Source: Saccharibacillus endophyticus
GTDB taxonomy: Bacteria; Bacillota; Bacilli; Paenibacillales; Paenibacillaceae
NCBI RefSeq assembly: GCF_013185185.1
Contig: NZ_JAAZWE010000002.1
Location: forward strand, 186,001-250,000
DNA length: 64,000 nt
Reading direction: 5' to 3'
Shown: positions 41,550 to 49,610 of the stretch, one piece after another
How positions within the stretch are numbered: the first letter of the stretch is position 1
Layout: the number at the start of each line of letters is the position of its first letter
Position numbers and translations under genes: made by a program
Notes under the pieces: model-generated
Databases searched by the model: none
Told to the model about the DNA's origin: nothing
The model's input: only the letters and a program-made list of their open reading frames with translations

Positions 41550-41592
41550 CGATTCGTCCTTTCCTTAACTTAGGGCGAATTGCGGCCTTTTT
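41544..41592 (+). terminator. Leader terminator upstream of the nitrate transporter
   Basis: AGGCCGC-G-ATTCG-T-CC (41544-41559) pairs with GG-G-CGAAT-T-GCGGCCT (41573-41588), 16 positions with two G-U pairs, a 13-nt loop and a U5 tail. It lies 167 bases before the start codon with no plus-strand gene between it and its promoter. Confidence 0.92.
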
Positions 41593-41635
41593 CGGATTTC
41601 ATGGCGCATTCGACGTTCACGGCGGAACCTATTAC

Positions 41636-41732
41636 TCTGTATCAGGTTAAATAGCGGGTTTACGTTTGGCCGAAATGCACGCGGGTCTAGTGCGTTTCGG
41701 ACGAGCGTAACCTTACCTTCATTTGATACAGA
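41636..41732 (+). ncRNA. Three-tiered structured RNA element between leader terminator and transporter start
   Basis: Nested helices share one axis: TCTGTATCA (41636-41644) with TGATACAGA (41724-41732); GGTT.ACG (41657-41664) with CGTAACC (41706-41712); and CCGAAATGCAC (41670-41680) with GTGCGTTTCGG (41690-41700), a continuous 11-bp stem with one G-U and a 9-nt loop GCGGGTCTA. The outer helix ends 11 bases before the GAGGAG ribosome binding site. It has no U tail and is not a terminator. It may be a riboswitch-like element, an mRNA stabiliser or an inverted-repeat relic; it matches nothing I recognise. Confidence 0.5.
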
Positions 41733-41759
41733 ATACTATTCGCGAGGAGATGAGAGAAG

Positions 41760-42992
41760 ATGGAGACACAGAAGACAAGCTTTTGGAAAAGCGGGCACAC
41801 CCCGACGTTGTTCAGCGCCTTTTTGTATTTCGACATGAGTTTTATGGTGTGGGTCATGCTCGGCCCGTTGGCCGTCGTGATCGCGGCGGACTATCCGATG
41901 GACCCGATGCAAAAAGCTCAGCTCGTGGCGCTTCCGATCCTCGGCGGTTCCATTTTGCGATTGGTGCTAGGCGCGCTGACCGATTACATAGGTCCGAAAT
42001 TGACCGCGCAAATCGGCATGCTTCTGACTCTGGTTCCTTTGATTATCGGATGGCAGTTCGTGCAATCGCTCGATCAACTGTATGTCGTCGCGATCCTGCT
42101 CGGCGTAGCCGGCGCTTCATTTGCAGCCGCACTTCCTTTGGCCGGGCAATGGTATCCCAAGGAACATCAAGGCTTGGCAATGGGAATCGCCGGGGCCGGC
42201 AATAGCGGAACCGTATTGGCCACCTTGTTCGCCAACCGGATCGCCCAGCATTTCGGCAGTTGGGAAATCGTATTCGGCCTGGCTATCATCCCGATCTCCG
42301 TCGTATTCGTCTTGTTTACCCTCTTCGCCCGCAATAGTCCCCACCGTCCCGCTCCGAAAAAGCTGTCCCAATACGCGTCGGTACTGCGTCAGGGAGACGC
42401 TTGGGCATTCTGCTTGTTTTACGCCGTCACGTTCGGAGGGTTTATCGGACTCGCCAATTACCTGACGATTTTCTTCAATGCCCAGTACGGGCTGTCGGCG
42501 GTCCGGGCAGCCGACTTCACGACGTTATGCGTCATCGCGGGCAGCTTTTTCCGGCCGCTTGGCGGGTTCCTCTCCGATCGATTAGGCGGAATCAAAATGC
42601 TGACCGTCTTGTACGGCGGAGCCGGCGTCATGTTCGCGTTGATCGCGACAATGCCTCCCCTGGCTATGGTGATCGTGATCCTGTTCGTCGGCATGATGTG
42701 TCTGGGTGCCGGTAACGGAGCGGTATTCCAGCTTGTTCCTCAACGCTTCGGCAACGAACTCGGCTTGATGACCGGAATCGTCGGAGCGGCCGGCGGCTTG
42801 GGCGGATATGCCCTGCCGATGCTGCTCGGCAAGCTGTATCAGGTGACCGGAAGTTATACGCCGGGCTTTATCGGCCTCAGCGTCATCGTGCTGATCGCAC
42901 TCGGACTGCTGACGGTCATGCAGATGAAATGGCGCACGACCTGGGCTTCCGCCGCTCCGATCGCACCGCTGCCGGGAAGATTGGAGTCCTGA
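41760..42992 (+). CDS. nasA: Nitrate/nitrite transporter, MFS NarK/NasA family
   Basis: A 410-residue twelve-helix MFS carrier. Nitrate-porter signatures GIAGAGNSGTVLAT (helix 5, about 145) and GIVGAAGGLGGYALPMLLG (helix 11, about 340) carry the Gly/Asn-rich nitrate motifs; FVWVM-like MSFMVWVMLGPLAV is the helix 1 signature. It takes up nitrate for the divergent nasBC enzymes. A GAGGAGA ribosome binding site lies about 9 bases before the start. The gene is preceded by a long leader with ANTAR-type hairpins and a terminator, and ends at a strong bidirectional terminator. Confidence 0.93.
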   Translation: METQKTSFWKSGHTPTLFSAFLYFDMSFMVWVMLGPLAVVIAADYPMDPMQKAQLVALPILGGSILRLVLGALTDYIGPKLTAQIGMLLTLVPLIIGWQFVQSLDQLYVVAILLGVAGASFAAALPLAGQWYPKEHQGLAMGIAGAGNSGTVLATLFANRIAQHFGSWEIVFGLAIIPISVVFVLFTLFARNSPHRPAPKKLSQYASVLRQGDAWAFCLFYAVTFGGFIGLANYLTIFFNAQYGLSAVRAADFTTLCVIAGSFFRPLGGFLSDRLGGIKMLTVLYGGAGVMFALIATMPPLAMVIVILFVGMMCLGAGNGAVFQLVPQRFGNELGLMTGIVGAAGGLGGYALPMLLGKLYQVTGSYTPGFIGLSVIVLIALGLLTVMQMKWRTTWASAAPIAPLPGRLES

Positions 42993-43012
42993 AGCGATTC
43001 TGCGAAAAAACG

Positions 43013-43053
43013 AAAAGGCCTTTCCCGAATTCTCTTCGGGAAAGGCCTTTTTT
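43013..43053. terminator. Terminator of the nitrate transporter gene
   Basis: AAAAGGCCTTTCCCGAA-TTCTC-TTCGGGAAAGGCCTTTT, a perfect long stem with A/U flanks; serves both directions. Confidence 0.95.
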
Positions 43054-43137
43054 GTTCATCGAGGGAGCAGACCTGCTCGCGGTTTGCTTCGCCGGACTAA
43101 ACGCCGACCTGCAGCAAGGCGAGACCGGTCGGCAAAC

Positions 43138-44022
43138 TCAAGCTTCCTCTCTCGCAATCATCCCGATCAATCCAGGCAGCCACTCGTCCAGCTTGCGGAA
43201 AACAAACCCCTGCTGCTCGGCTTTCGAGGTATCCATCGCCCAATCGTCCGGGATGCCGAACGGCGAAGCCTCGCTGTCCGGACCTTCCGGCAGCACGATG
43301 ACCGATCCGCCCGTCTCCCGATCGATTGCCGCCAATAACTCGCGCAGCTTGGGCTTGCCTGCCGACGCCGCGTTGAACGGTCCGGTTACGCCGCTCTCGC
43401 CCAGCCATTTCAAAAAATCCGCCGCTTCTTCTTCATGAATGAAACAGATTCGGGCCTCGGTATTCGGCATCACGAACGAGACGCCGTTTTTGATGCGATC
43501 CACATGGAAATGCAGCCGCTTCGTATAATCGTTCGGGCCCAGCACGATAGGGAACCGCACCGCAGACGCCGGGAAAGAGGCTTCGCGGAAAAATACCGCT
43601 TCGGCTTGGGCTTTGCCTTCCCCGTAAGGAACTTGGCCGACCGGACTTGGCGGCACTGCAAGCGCGGAGGTGTCCACCAGACTTTCCTGCATATCGGCCG
43701 AACCGGTTCCGTACACCGACAAGCTTGATGTGAGTACATAATGACCGACTTTGCCCTCGAAGACGCGAATCGCGGCACGTGCTTCATCGGCCGTGTAACA
43801 GATATTGTCGTACACGACGTTAAAACGGCGACCTTCCGTCGCGGCGGCCAACGCTGCCTCGTCGGTACGGTCCACCTTGATTCGCTCCACCCGATCTCCG
43901 AAAGAATCTTCCGTGTTTCCTCGAGTCGCGATCGTCACCGCATGTCCGGCTTCAAGCAGCTTGTCCACCAGAACCTTGCCGAAAAAACGCGTGCCTCCCA
44001 ATACCAACACATTCTGCGTCAC
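43138..44022 (-). CDS. NAD-dependent epimerase/dehydratase family protein
   Basis: A 294-residue extended-SDR protein. The nucleotide-binding start NVLVLGGTRFFGKVLV carries GGTRFFG (9-15), and the catalytic YxxxK is in PYGEGKAQAE (about 145). The GGTRFFG variant is seen in a group of reductase/epimerase-like proteins, including CSP41-like proteins, whose function is not settled. No cell-envelope or sugar-nucleotide genes adjoin. It is a single-gene unit in opposite direction to the nitrate transporter. Confidence 0.8.
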   Translation of the reverse strand: MTQNVLVLGGTRFFGKVLVDKLLEAGHAVTIATRGNTEDSFGDRVERIKVDRTDEAALAAATEGRRFNVVYDNICYTADEARAAIRVFEGKVGHYVLTSSLSVYGTGSADMQESLVDTSALAVPPSPVGQVPYGEGKAQAEAVFFREASFPASAVRFPIVLGPNDYTKRLHFHVDRIKNGVSFVMPNTEARICFIHEEEAADFLKWLGESGVTGPFNAASAGKPKLRELLAAIDRETGGSVIVLPEGPDSEASPFGIPDDWAMDTSKAEQQGFVFRKLDEWLPGLIGMIAREEA

Positions 44023-44173
44023 GATTTAAGCCCTCCCCTTCGCCTGCCAAAAGTCGTATCGCCGCGTATTCGATCTCTTCTGCGGCTGCTACGTCACTCA
44101 GCATAATGCAATCGCCAAGCGAATAAAACCCCTCATGTGCTGACCGTCAGGCCGTCGAGAAAATCCAACGGAC

Positions 44174-44196
44174 TTTAGGCCGTGTTTGAAAACTCC
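44174..44196. repeat. Isolated end of the MITE-like element
   Basis: TTTAGGCCGTGTTTGAAAACTCC directly follows the KdgK-like gene's stop codon. Its core is almost the same as the left end of the 195-bp element at 11725-11746 and the first 11 bases match the right end. No second end is found nearby, so it is a remnant or a minimal copy. Confidence 0.55.
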
Positions 44197-44200
44197 CTAA

Positions 44201-45193
44201 TCAGCGCGTTACGCTCTTTTCCCCGTCGAGAATTCCGCGCACTTCCGCAAGCGTCGGCAATCCTTCCCAGTCTCCTTTGAATTGAGTCGCCATCGAACCG
44301 AGCAGATTCGCGCGGTGCAGCGCTTCATGCAGCGCCTCCTCGCCCAGGCCGCCCGAGATTTCTTCCCGATGATCAAGCAGCACGGACAGCAATCCCGAAG
44401 CAAAAGCATCTCCCGCGCCGACGGTATCGATCAGGCGATCCACCGCGAACGGTTCCGCCCGCACCGAAGCTTTTTCCGTAAAACCGATCGAGCCTTCCGC
44501 GCCCAGTTTCATCGCCACAAGCTTCGGCCCCATATTCAGGAAAGCTTCGCCGTAGGCCTCGATCTCAAGCTTGCCCAGCAAAAATTCCGCTTCTTCGTCG
44601 CCCGGCATAAAAATATCGCATAGCGGAATCAGCGACAGCAGCGTTTCTCTCGCCGTCTCTTCGCTCCACAGCTTGCGCCGCAAATTCGGATCGAACGAGA
44701 CGGTCAAGCCTTTTTCACGCGCCGACTCCATCAGTTTCCGAGTCGCGGCCGCCGTATGGTCGCCGAGCGCGGGCGTAATGCCCGTCACGTGCAGATGGCC
44801 GGCGCCTTCAAGCCATGCTTCATCGACCATCTCCGGCGAAAGCCGGCTTGCAGCCGAGCCTTTGCGGTAATAATAAACGGCCGGATCGCCGTAACGCTTG
44901 AAGTCTTTGAAATAAACGGCGGTCGGCGCCTCGTTATCGCGAACGGCATGCGACACGTCCACGCCTTGACCGGACAACGTGGTCAGCACCAAATCGCCGA
45001 ACGGATCGCTGCCGAGCCGACCTACCCAGCGCGTTTTTTTGCCCAGTCTCGACAGCCCGATCGCCACATTGGACTCTGCGCCTGCCAGCGATTTGGTGAA
45101 TAAAGGTTCGTATTGCAATGCTCCCTGGTTATACGATTGAAACAAAATCATGCTTTCCCCGAGCGTGACCACGTCTACCCGATTATCCTGCAT
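44201..45193 (-). CDS. PfkB-family sugar kinase, 2-keto-3-deoxygluconate kinase-like
   Basis: A 330-residue ribokinase-fold kinase. It has AGAESNVAIGLSRLG (40-54), the second PfkB signature DTVGAGDAFASGLL with catalytic Asp, and the KDG-type residues YYYRKGSAASRLSPE. The start at 45193 (MQDNRVDVVTLGES) follows GGAGG; nine more residues precede it without a ribosome binding site. KDG kinase or fructokinase are both possible; no KDPG aldolase is adjacent. The gene is transcribed alone and terminates near the repeat remnant. Confidence 0.8.
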   Translation of the reverse strand: MQDNRVDVVTLGESMILFQSYNQGALQYEPLFTKSLAGAESNVAIGLSRLGKKTRWVGRLGSDPFGDLVLTTLSGQGVDVSHAVRDNEAPTAVYFKDFKRYGDPAVYYYRKGSAASRLSPEMVDEAWLEGAGHLHVTGITPALGDHTAAATRKLMESAREKGLTVSFDPNLRRKLWSEETARETLLSLIPLCDIFMPGDEEAEFLLGKLEIEAYGEAFLNMGPKLVAMKLGAEGSIGFTEKASVRAEPFAVDRLIDTVGAGDAFASGLLSVLLDHREEISGGLGEEALHEALHRANLLGSMATQFKGDWEGLPTLAEVRGILDGEKSVTR

Positions 45194-45396
45194 CTTTGTT
45201 TGCCTCCTCCCGGTATCCACCGCCGCCTTCCACCTTCCGCTTCAGCGTATACCTGCCTTTTTTGTATGCGTTATCATCAAGCTTCTTCCAGTTTACGCGC
45301 TAACTCCCCTGCGAACAAGCTTATTACGTCACACATTGGCTGTCGCTTTCCGCAGACTGTTATAATGAAAGAACGTTTAAGGAAAAGAGGGTTATT

Positions 45397-45714
45397 ATGG
45401 CATTCGGCATCAACAGGCAAGAACTCTCCCGCTGGAAAGCATCCGTCGAGCGCGGCGAGATCGCCTACCTGACGCATTTCTGGCTCGATCCCCGTTTTCC
45501 CGGCATTACCTCGGTGACCAAAGTCGGCTGCTCCGATCTGGACCGCCTTGCGCGCTGGTGTCTGGACAACGGGCTCAGCCCCGACTATATTCATCACCGC
45601 GACCGTTATCCGCATTTTGATCTTATCGGCTCCAAGCAGGCGGAGATCTTGCGGCGCGAAGGTCTGCTGGATCAGCTGCACCGATTCGTAGAACGCAAAA
45701 ACCATGGCCAATAA
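45397..45714 (+). CDS. Conserved hypothetical protein, 105 residues
   Basis: A small soluble protein (MAFGINRQELSRWKASVERG) with AYLTHFWLDPRFPGITSVTK and YPHFDLIGSKQAEILRREG. It resembles a conserved uncharacterised Bacillales protein whose gene I believe is called yneQ in Bacillus; I cannot confirm this. There is no signal peptide, membrane segment or nucleotide motif. A ribosome binding site AAAAGAGGG lies 6 bases before the ATG. The residue pattern (His/Asp/Trp scattered in a conserved core) suggests a binding or metal role but nothing firmer. Confidence 0.7.
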   Translation: MAFGINRQELSRWKASVERGEIAYLTHFWLDPRFPGITSVTKVGCSDLDRLARWCLDNGLSPDYIHHRDRYPHFDLIGSKQAEILRREGLLDQLHRFVERKNHGQ

Positions 45715-45836
45715 GCTTGATAGGCAGGAGATATTGGACGCCGGCAACTCCCTTCGGTACAGTAAAAGACATGAATCGGCTCAGGGCGTGCGTTACACGC
45801 TGCCGATAGGTCAAAAAGGATAGGTGGGTGTCCGGT

Positions 45837-46769
45837 ATGTCGTCTTCTTTCGTGTCTATTCTTGTTCAAGTCTTCGTTCCGCTCGCCTTCCCTGTCGTTG
45901 CGGGTATCCTGCTTAAACGAATCAAAAGCCTCGATACGAAGCCTTTGTCCGTCGTCGCACTCTATCTCCTCAGTCCGTCGATCATCTTCACTACGCTGCT
46001 TGACGCGCAGGTGTCGGCGGAAGATATCGGGATCACGGTATCGTTCAGCTTTATCAATCTGCTGACCATGTGGGGCGTTTCCGTGCTGCTTGGACGCCTG
46101 CTGAAGCTTGGAGATTCGGAAAAGTCGGGACTTACGCTGGTCGCTTCGTTCACCAACTGCGTCAATTACGGCCTTCCGCTCGTATTGCTGGCTTTCGGAC
46201 AGGCGGGACTCGACAAGGCGGCCGTTTATATCGTGCTTCAAATCATCATCGTGAACACGATCGGCGTCTTTTTCGCGGCAAGGTCTCATTTCTCCGTCAA
46301 AAAAGCAGGGTTAGCCGTGTTGAAACTGCCTGCCTTGTACGTTGCGGCGCTGGCCGGACTGCTGCGTTTGAGCGGAACCGCTCTGCCGGAATCGTTCGCC
46401 ACAGGCATTGATCTGCTGGCAGCCGCGTATTCTCCGGTCGTGCTGGTCATCCTGGGCGCGCAAATGGCAAGCCGTGCCGGCGGCGAATGGGAACCTCGGC
46501 TGCAGCGAGCTTTTCAAGCGGGACTCGCCCTTCGCTTGGCTATCGCTCCGCTGCTCAGTTGGCTGACCTTGACCCTGTTGGGCGCGGATCGGCTTCTGCT
46601 CGGCGTGCTGCTGGTGCTGGCCTCGATGCCGACAGCGGTGAACGCGGTTATTCTGGCCGAACAGTTCAATGCGTCGCCCAAATTCGTTTCGCGCTGCATT
46701 TTATGGACAACCCTCGCTTCGTTCGTCGTGCTGCCCGTACTTATCTTGTTCGCCGGTACGAATGCGTGA
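45837..46769 (+). CDS. AEC-family transporter (auxin efflux carrier type)
   Basis: A 310-residue membrane protein with about ten helices in two halves. NYGLPLVLLAFGQAGLDKAA is the central conserved motif and MPTAVNAVILAEQFN the C-terminal one, both typical of the AEC/BASS-related carriers that move malate or amino acids in bacteria. The start at 45837 is the best with AGGTGGG about 8 bases upstream; a GTG 9 bases earlier is possible. The substrate is unknown. It converges with the LOV kinase gene through a shared terminator. Confidence 0.85.
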   Translation: MSSSFVSILVQVFVPLAFPVVAGILLKRIKSLDTKPLSVVALYLLSPSIIFTTLLDAQVSAEDIGITVSFSFINLLTMWGVSVLLGRLLKLGDSEKSGLTLVASFTNCVNYGLPLVLLAFGQAGLDKAAVYIVLQIIIVNTIGVFFAARSHFSVKKAGLAVLKLPALYVAALAGLLRLSGTALPESFATGIDLLAAAYSPVVLVILGAQMASRAGGEWEPRLQRAFQAGLALRLAIAPLLSWLTLTLLGADRLLLGVLLVLASMPTAVNAVILAEQFNASPKFVSRCILWTTLASFVVLPVLILFAGTNA

Positions 46770-46780
46770 ATATGCAACGC

Positions 46781-46831
46781 AAAAACATCCTTCGAATAAA
46801 AATCGGGTGATCGATCTTTATTCGAAGGATG
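46781..46831. terminator. Terminator between AEC transporter and LOV kinase
   Basis: CATCCTTCGAATAAA (46786-46800) pairs with TTTATTCGAAGGATG (46817-46831); UUUUU on the minus strand side (46785-46781). Confidence 0.9.
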
Positions 46832-46839
46832 CTTGCTGC

Positions 46840-47997
46840 TCAACTCAGCAGGTGATTCGGATTTTCGAACGAAAACGGAAGTTCCACGCGGAACGTGCTG
46901 CCTTCGCCTTGTCGGCTTTCCACGGAAATGGTGCCGCCCATCACATGCACGAGTTCCTCGCAAATTTTCAGTCCGAGTCCGCTGCCGCCGTATACGCGGG
47001 CATGCGAAGCGTCGGTCTGGCTGAATGCTTTGAATAACTTGTCCATATGTTCTTCCGGAATGCCGATCCCCGTATCGCGTACCGAAAACCGCATTGGCGT
47101 CAAACCGCTGCTTCGGTCAGCAGGAATTTCTTCCGCGATCAGCGTGATGCTGCCGCTTTGCGTGAACTTGAGCGCGTTGCCGATCAAATTATCCAGCACT
47201 TGGCGCAGTCGATGCGGATCGCCGTAAAGACGCTGGCTGTGCAGGCTTTGCGTATCCAAAATCAAATTTAATCCCTTTTCTTCCGCCCGCAAACGATGCG
47301 TTTTGACAATCGAATCGAGCACATGCTTCGGATTGAACTCGATGTGCTCAAGCCTGATTCGACCATCGGCGGCTCCGGCAAAATCAAGAGCGTCATTCGC
47401 CATGTTCAGCAGCGTATCTCCGCTTCCTTTGGCAATCTCCAAATATTCGCGTACGTCTTCGGGCAGGCTTTCGTCCATCAATACGACATCAATCATGCCC
47501 AGCATGCCGTTCATGTTATTGCGCATTTCATGGTTGAGCTTACCCATGAATTCCATCAGCGCACGACTTTGCGAATGTGCCGAACGCGCCGCATGGGTCG
47601 CTTCTTCTTCAAGCAGCTTCCTGTCGGTTACATCGTATTGCAAGCCGACAAACAGCACGCACCGTCCTTCCGTATCGAAGATCGGATCAATATTCAGTTC
47701 GTTCCAAAACGTACTGCCGTCGCGCCGATAATTCAAGATCTCGGTTCGGACGGGCATGCATTTCGACAACGCTTCGCGAATCTCGCGAGCCGTCTCGCTG
47801 CGCGTATCGGCGCCTTGCAAAAAACGACAGTTGCGCCCGATCACCTCTTCGCGCGAATAACCCGTGAGCTGCAAAAAATACTCATTGACGAAAATCAGCG
47901 GCTGCTTCGGGTCCGTGGCATCCGTAATCGTGACCGAAGAGCGAAGCTCCCCGATGATATGCGGCCAATCCGGTTTCGAAGCTGGCAAATCATTCAT
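46840..47997 (-). CDS. LOV-domain (blue-light) sensor histidine kinase
   Basis: A 385-residue soluble kinase. Residues 15-125 are a LOV/PAS domain: the photoactive cysteine motif is GRNCRFLQG (Cys57), followed by NYRRDGSTFWNELNIDPIFD with the two flavin-binding Asn residues (89, 99) and Gln120 in VGLQYDVTDRK. The kinase part has HisKA His156 in NHEMRNNMNGMLG, N box DNLIGNALKFTQ, G1 DTGIGIPEEH, F box LFKAFSQTD and G2 GGSGLGLKIC. All LOV photochemistry residues are present, so blue-light sensing by FMN-Cys adduct is expected. No response regulator gene is adjacent. Confidence 0.93.
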   Translation of the reverse strand: MNDLPASKPDWPHIIGELRSSVTITDATDPKQPLIFVNEYFLQLTGYSREEVIGRNCRFLQGADTRSETAREIREALSKCMPVRTEILNYRRDGSTFWNELNIDPIFDTEGRCVLFVGLQYDVTDRKLLEEEATHAARSAHSQSRALMEFMGKLNHEMRNNMNGMLGMIDVVLMDESLPEDVREYLEIAKGSGDTLLNMANDALDFAGAADGRIRLEHIEFNPKHVLDSIVKTHRLRAEEKGLNLILDTQSLHSQRLYGDPHRLRQVLDNLIGNALKFTQSGSITLIAEEIPADRSSGLTPMRFSVRDTGIGIPEEHMDKLFKAFSQTDASHARVYGGSGLGLKICEELVHVMGGTISVESRQGEGSTFRVELPFSFENPNHLLS

Positions 47998-48144
47998 CTT
48001 TCGGTTCCCCCTTAGCTGATTTCCTCAATAATGAATCCTGTTCGACCCCATCTCAATCAGCGTACCATATTTGGCTTGTCGGTTGCCAGAACATGTCTTG
48101 ACAAATCTACGCAATCCCGGCTATGTCCTATATCAGAATTCCAT

Positions 48145-48181
48145 TAAAAAAACGGTTTTTCCGCATGACGGAAAAACCGTT
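48145..48181 (-). terminator. Terminator of the lactonase gene
   Basis: AACGGTTTTTCCG-5 nt-CGGAAAAACCGTT, followed on the minus strand by six U. Confidence 0.9.
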
Positions 48182-48206
48182 AAAATTCGAAAATTTGAAA
48201 AATATT

Positions 48207-49265
48207 TTAGATATAGTAAGGACGTACGCAGACCGGCTTCGAGACCGAAACCGAGTTGCCCGTCGAAGTCAGGCGTCCTGTTGCTTTGTCTACCTTGAAC
48301 ACGACGATGTTGTTCGCGTCGCGGTTGGCCACGAGCGCATGATCGCCGCTCGGCGTCAGCGCGAAGTGGCGCGGATGGCCGCCTTCAGTCGAAACATGCT
48401 CAACCAAAGTCAGCTTCTCGGAAGCTTCGTCGAACGCGTAGACTACGATGCTGTCATGACCGCGGTTGCCGCCGTAGACAAAACGCCCGTCCGCGGAAAC
48501 CGTGATTTCGGAGCAGCCGTTTTCGCCCGTGTAGTCGGATGGAAGAGTCGGCACGACTTCGATTTCGCTGAGCGACCCGTTTTCCGCATCATAACGATAC
48601 GAAGCGATGGTCGAGTTCAGCTCGTTGATCACGAACGCGAACTTGCCGCTTGCGTGGAAGGCCAGGTGGCGCGGGCCCGCGCCCTTGGCAGCATGCGTAT
48701 CGCCTTGAGGAATCAGCTTGCCCGCTTCGCGATCCAGCGAGTACGTGCGAATCAAATCCAGGCCCAGATCCTGAACCAACAGGAACTTCTCGTCCGGACT
48801 GAAGAATACGGAGTGTACGCGAGGCGTCGCTCCGTCAACGGATTGATGCGCGGCTACGTCAAGCAGTTCGCCAACGTGGCCGTCGGCTTTCAGCGAAACC
48901 AGCCCGGCCATTCCGCCATGGTAGCTCGACACGATCAGGAAGCGATTTTCCGAATCCCGCTGTACGTGGCAGGTCGTGTTCGGAGTCGTGATCGTACGGT
49001 TGAATCGGGTCAACGTACCTTCTTCGCTGAACTGGATCATCATGACTTCACCGGCTTTTCCGCTTTCCGTTTTGGTCTCGCCGATCGCATAGATGTGTCG
49101 GTTTTCGACATCCACATTCAGAAACGTCGGATTTTTCAGATCGGACGTCTGGTCCAGCAAGCTGAGCTTTCCTTCTTTTTCGTCAAACTCGTACGTGTAT
49201 ACGCCGCTCGTATTTGCCTCGGCATAAGAGCCGACGAAAACGAGCATTTTTTGAACTTGTGTCAT
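48207..49265 (-). CDS. pgl: 6-phosphogluconolactonase, beta-propeller type (YkgB-like)
   Basis: A 352-residue lactonase with a seven-bladed propeller fold. Typical elements are FVGSYAEANTSGVYTYEFD near the N-terminus, GAGPRHLAFHASGKFAFVIN and VEHVSTEGGHPRHFALTPSG in later blades. The family hydrolyses 6-phosphogluconolactone in the oxidative pentose phosphate pathway. Length matches Bacillus YkgB. With rpiA and transaldolase in the same window, several pentose-phosphate genes are present but scattered, not an operon. Confidence 0.9.
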   Translation of the reverse strand: MTQVQKMLVFVGSYAEANTSGVYTYEFDEKEGKLSLLDQTSDLKNPTFLNVDVENRHIYAIGETKTESGKAGEVMMIQFSEEGTLTRFNRTITTPNTTCHVQRDSENRFLIVSSYHGGMAGLVSLKADGHVGELLDVAAHQSVDGATPRVHSVFFSPDEKFLLVQDLGLDLIRTYSLDREAGKLIPQGDTHAAKGAGPRHLAFHASGKFAFVINELNSTIASYRYDAENGSLSEIEVVPTLPSDYTGENGCSEITVSADGRFVYGGNRGHDSIVVYAFDEASEKLTLVEHVSTEGGHPRHFALTPSGDHALVANRDANNIVVFKVDKATGRLTSTGNSVSVSKPVCVRPYYI

Positions 49266-49610
49266 GACTATTCCTCCTGATTCTCATTGCCGTAATCCGC
49301 AGAAAAGAAACGCCGCGAGCCGCGTTTTCCGCGAATACGGCTTTGTCTCCCGGCGCCTGCCGACGGCTCGGCTAACCGAGCGATATAGGCCAATTATACC
49401 GTAAGCCGAAGCAAATCCCAAGCAAAAGAGGCCGGATAGGCCGATTATGCCCGATCCGACCGAGAAGGCTTCTGCTCGTTCGATCGTCGCATGCGGCAAA
49501 ATTCGAAATCCTTCATGTGCGACAATCGGTTCCGTGGACAGTCCGACCTCGAACTGCGAGAAACCGTCATAAACCGAAATATGCGTTTTCGCCCCCCCCC
49601 CTTGTCACAT
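49266..49610. other. Intergenic region with a C10 homopolymer
   Basis: No gene with a credible ribosome binding site is seen between pgl and the APH-fold gene. The one notable feature is a run of ten C (49592-49601), 9 bases past the APH-fold stop. A 71-codon open frame on the minus strand (49284-49499) has no recognisable start signal and is probably spurious. Confidence 0.6.

Noticed and set aside
41507..41592. T-box or known riboswitch as explanation of the nitrate leaders
   Set aside because: No T-box sequence (TGGN) or specifier loop, and the structures are short tandem hexaloop hairpins; the ANTAR pattern fits better.
48123..49280. 385-codon plus-strand frame antisense to the lactonase
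   Set aside because: No ribosome binding site, and it starts inside the terminator of the lactonase gene.
49284..49499. 71-codon minus-strand frame between the lactonase and APH-fold genes
   Set aside because: One hydrophobic stretch but no ribosome binding site and no similarity recognised.
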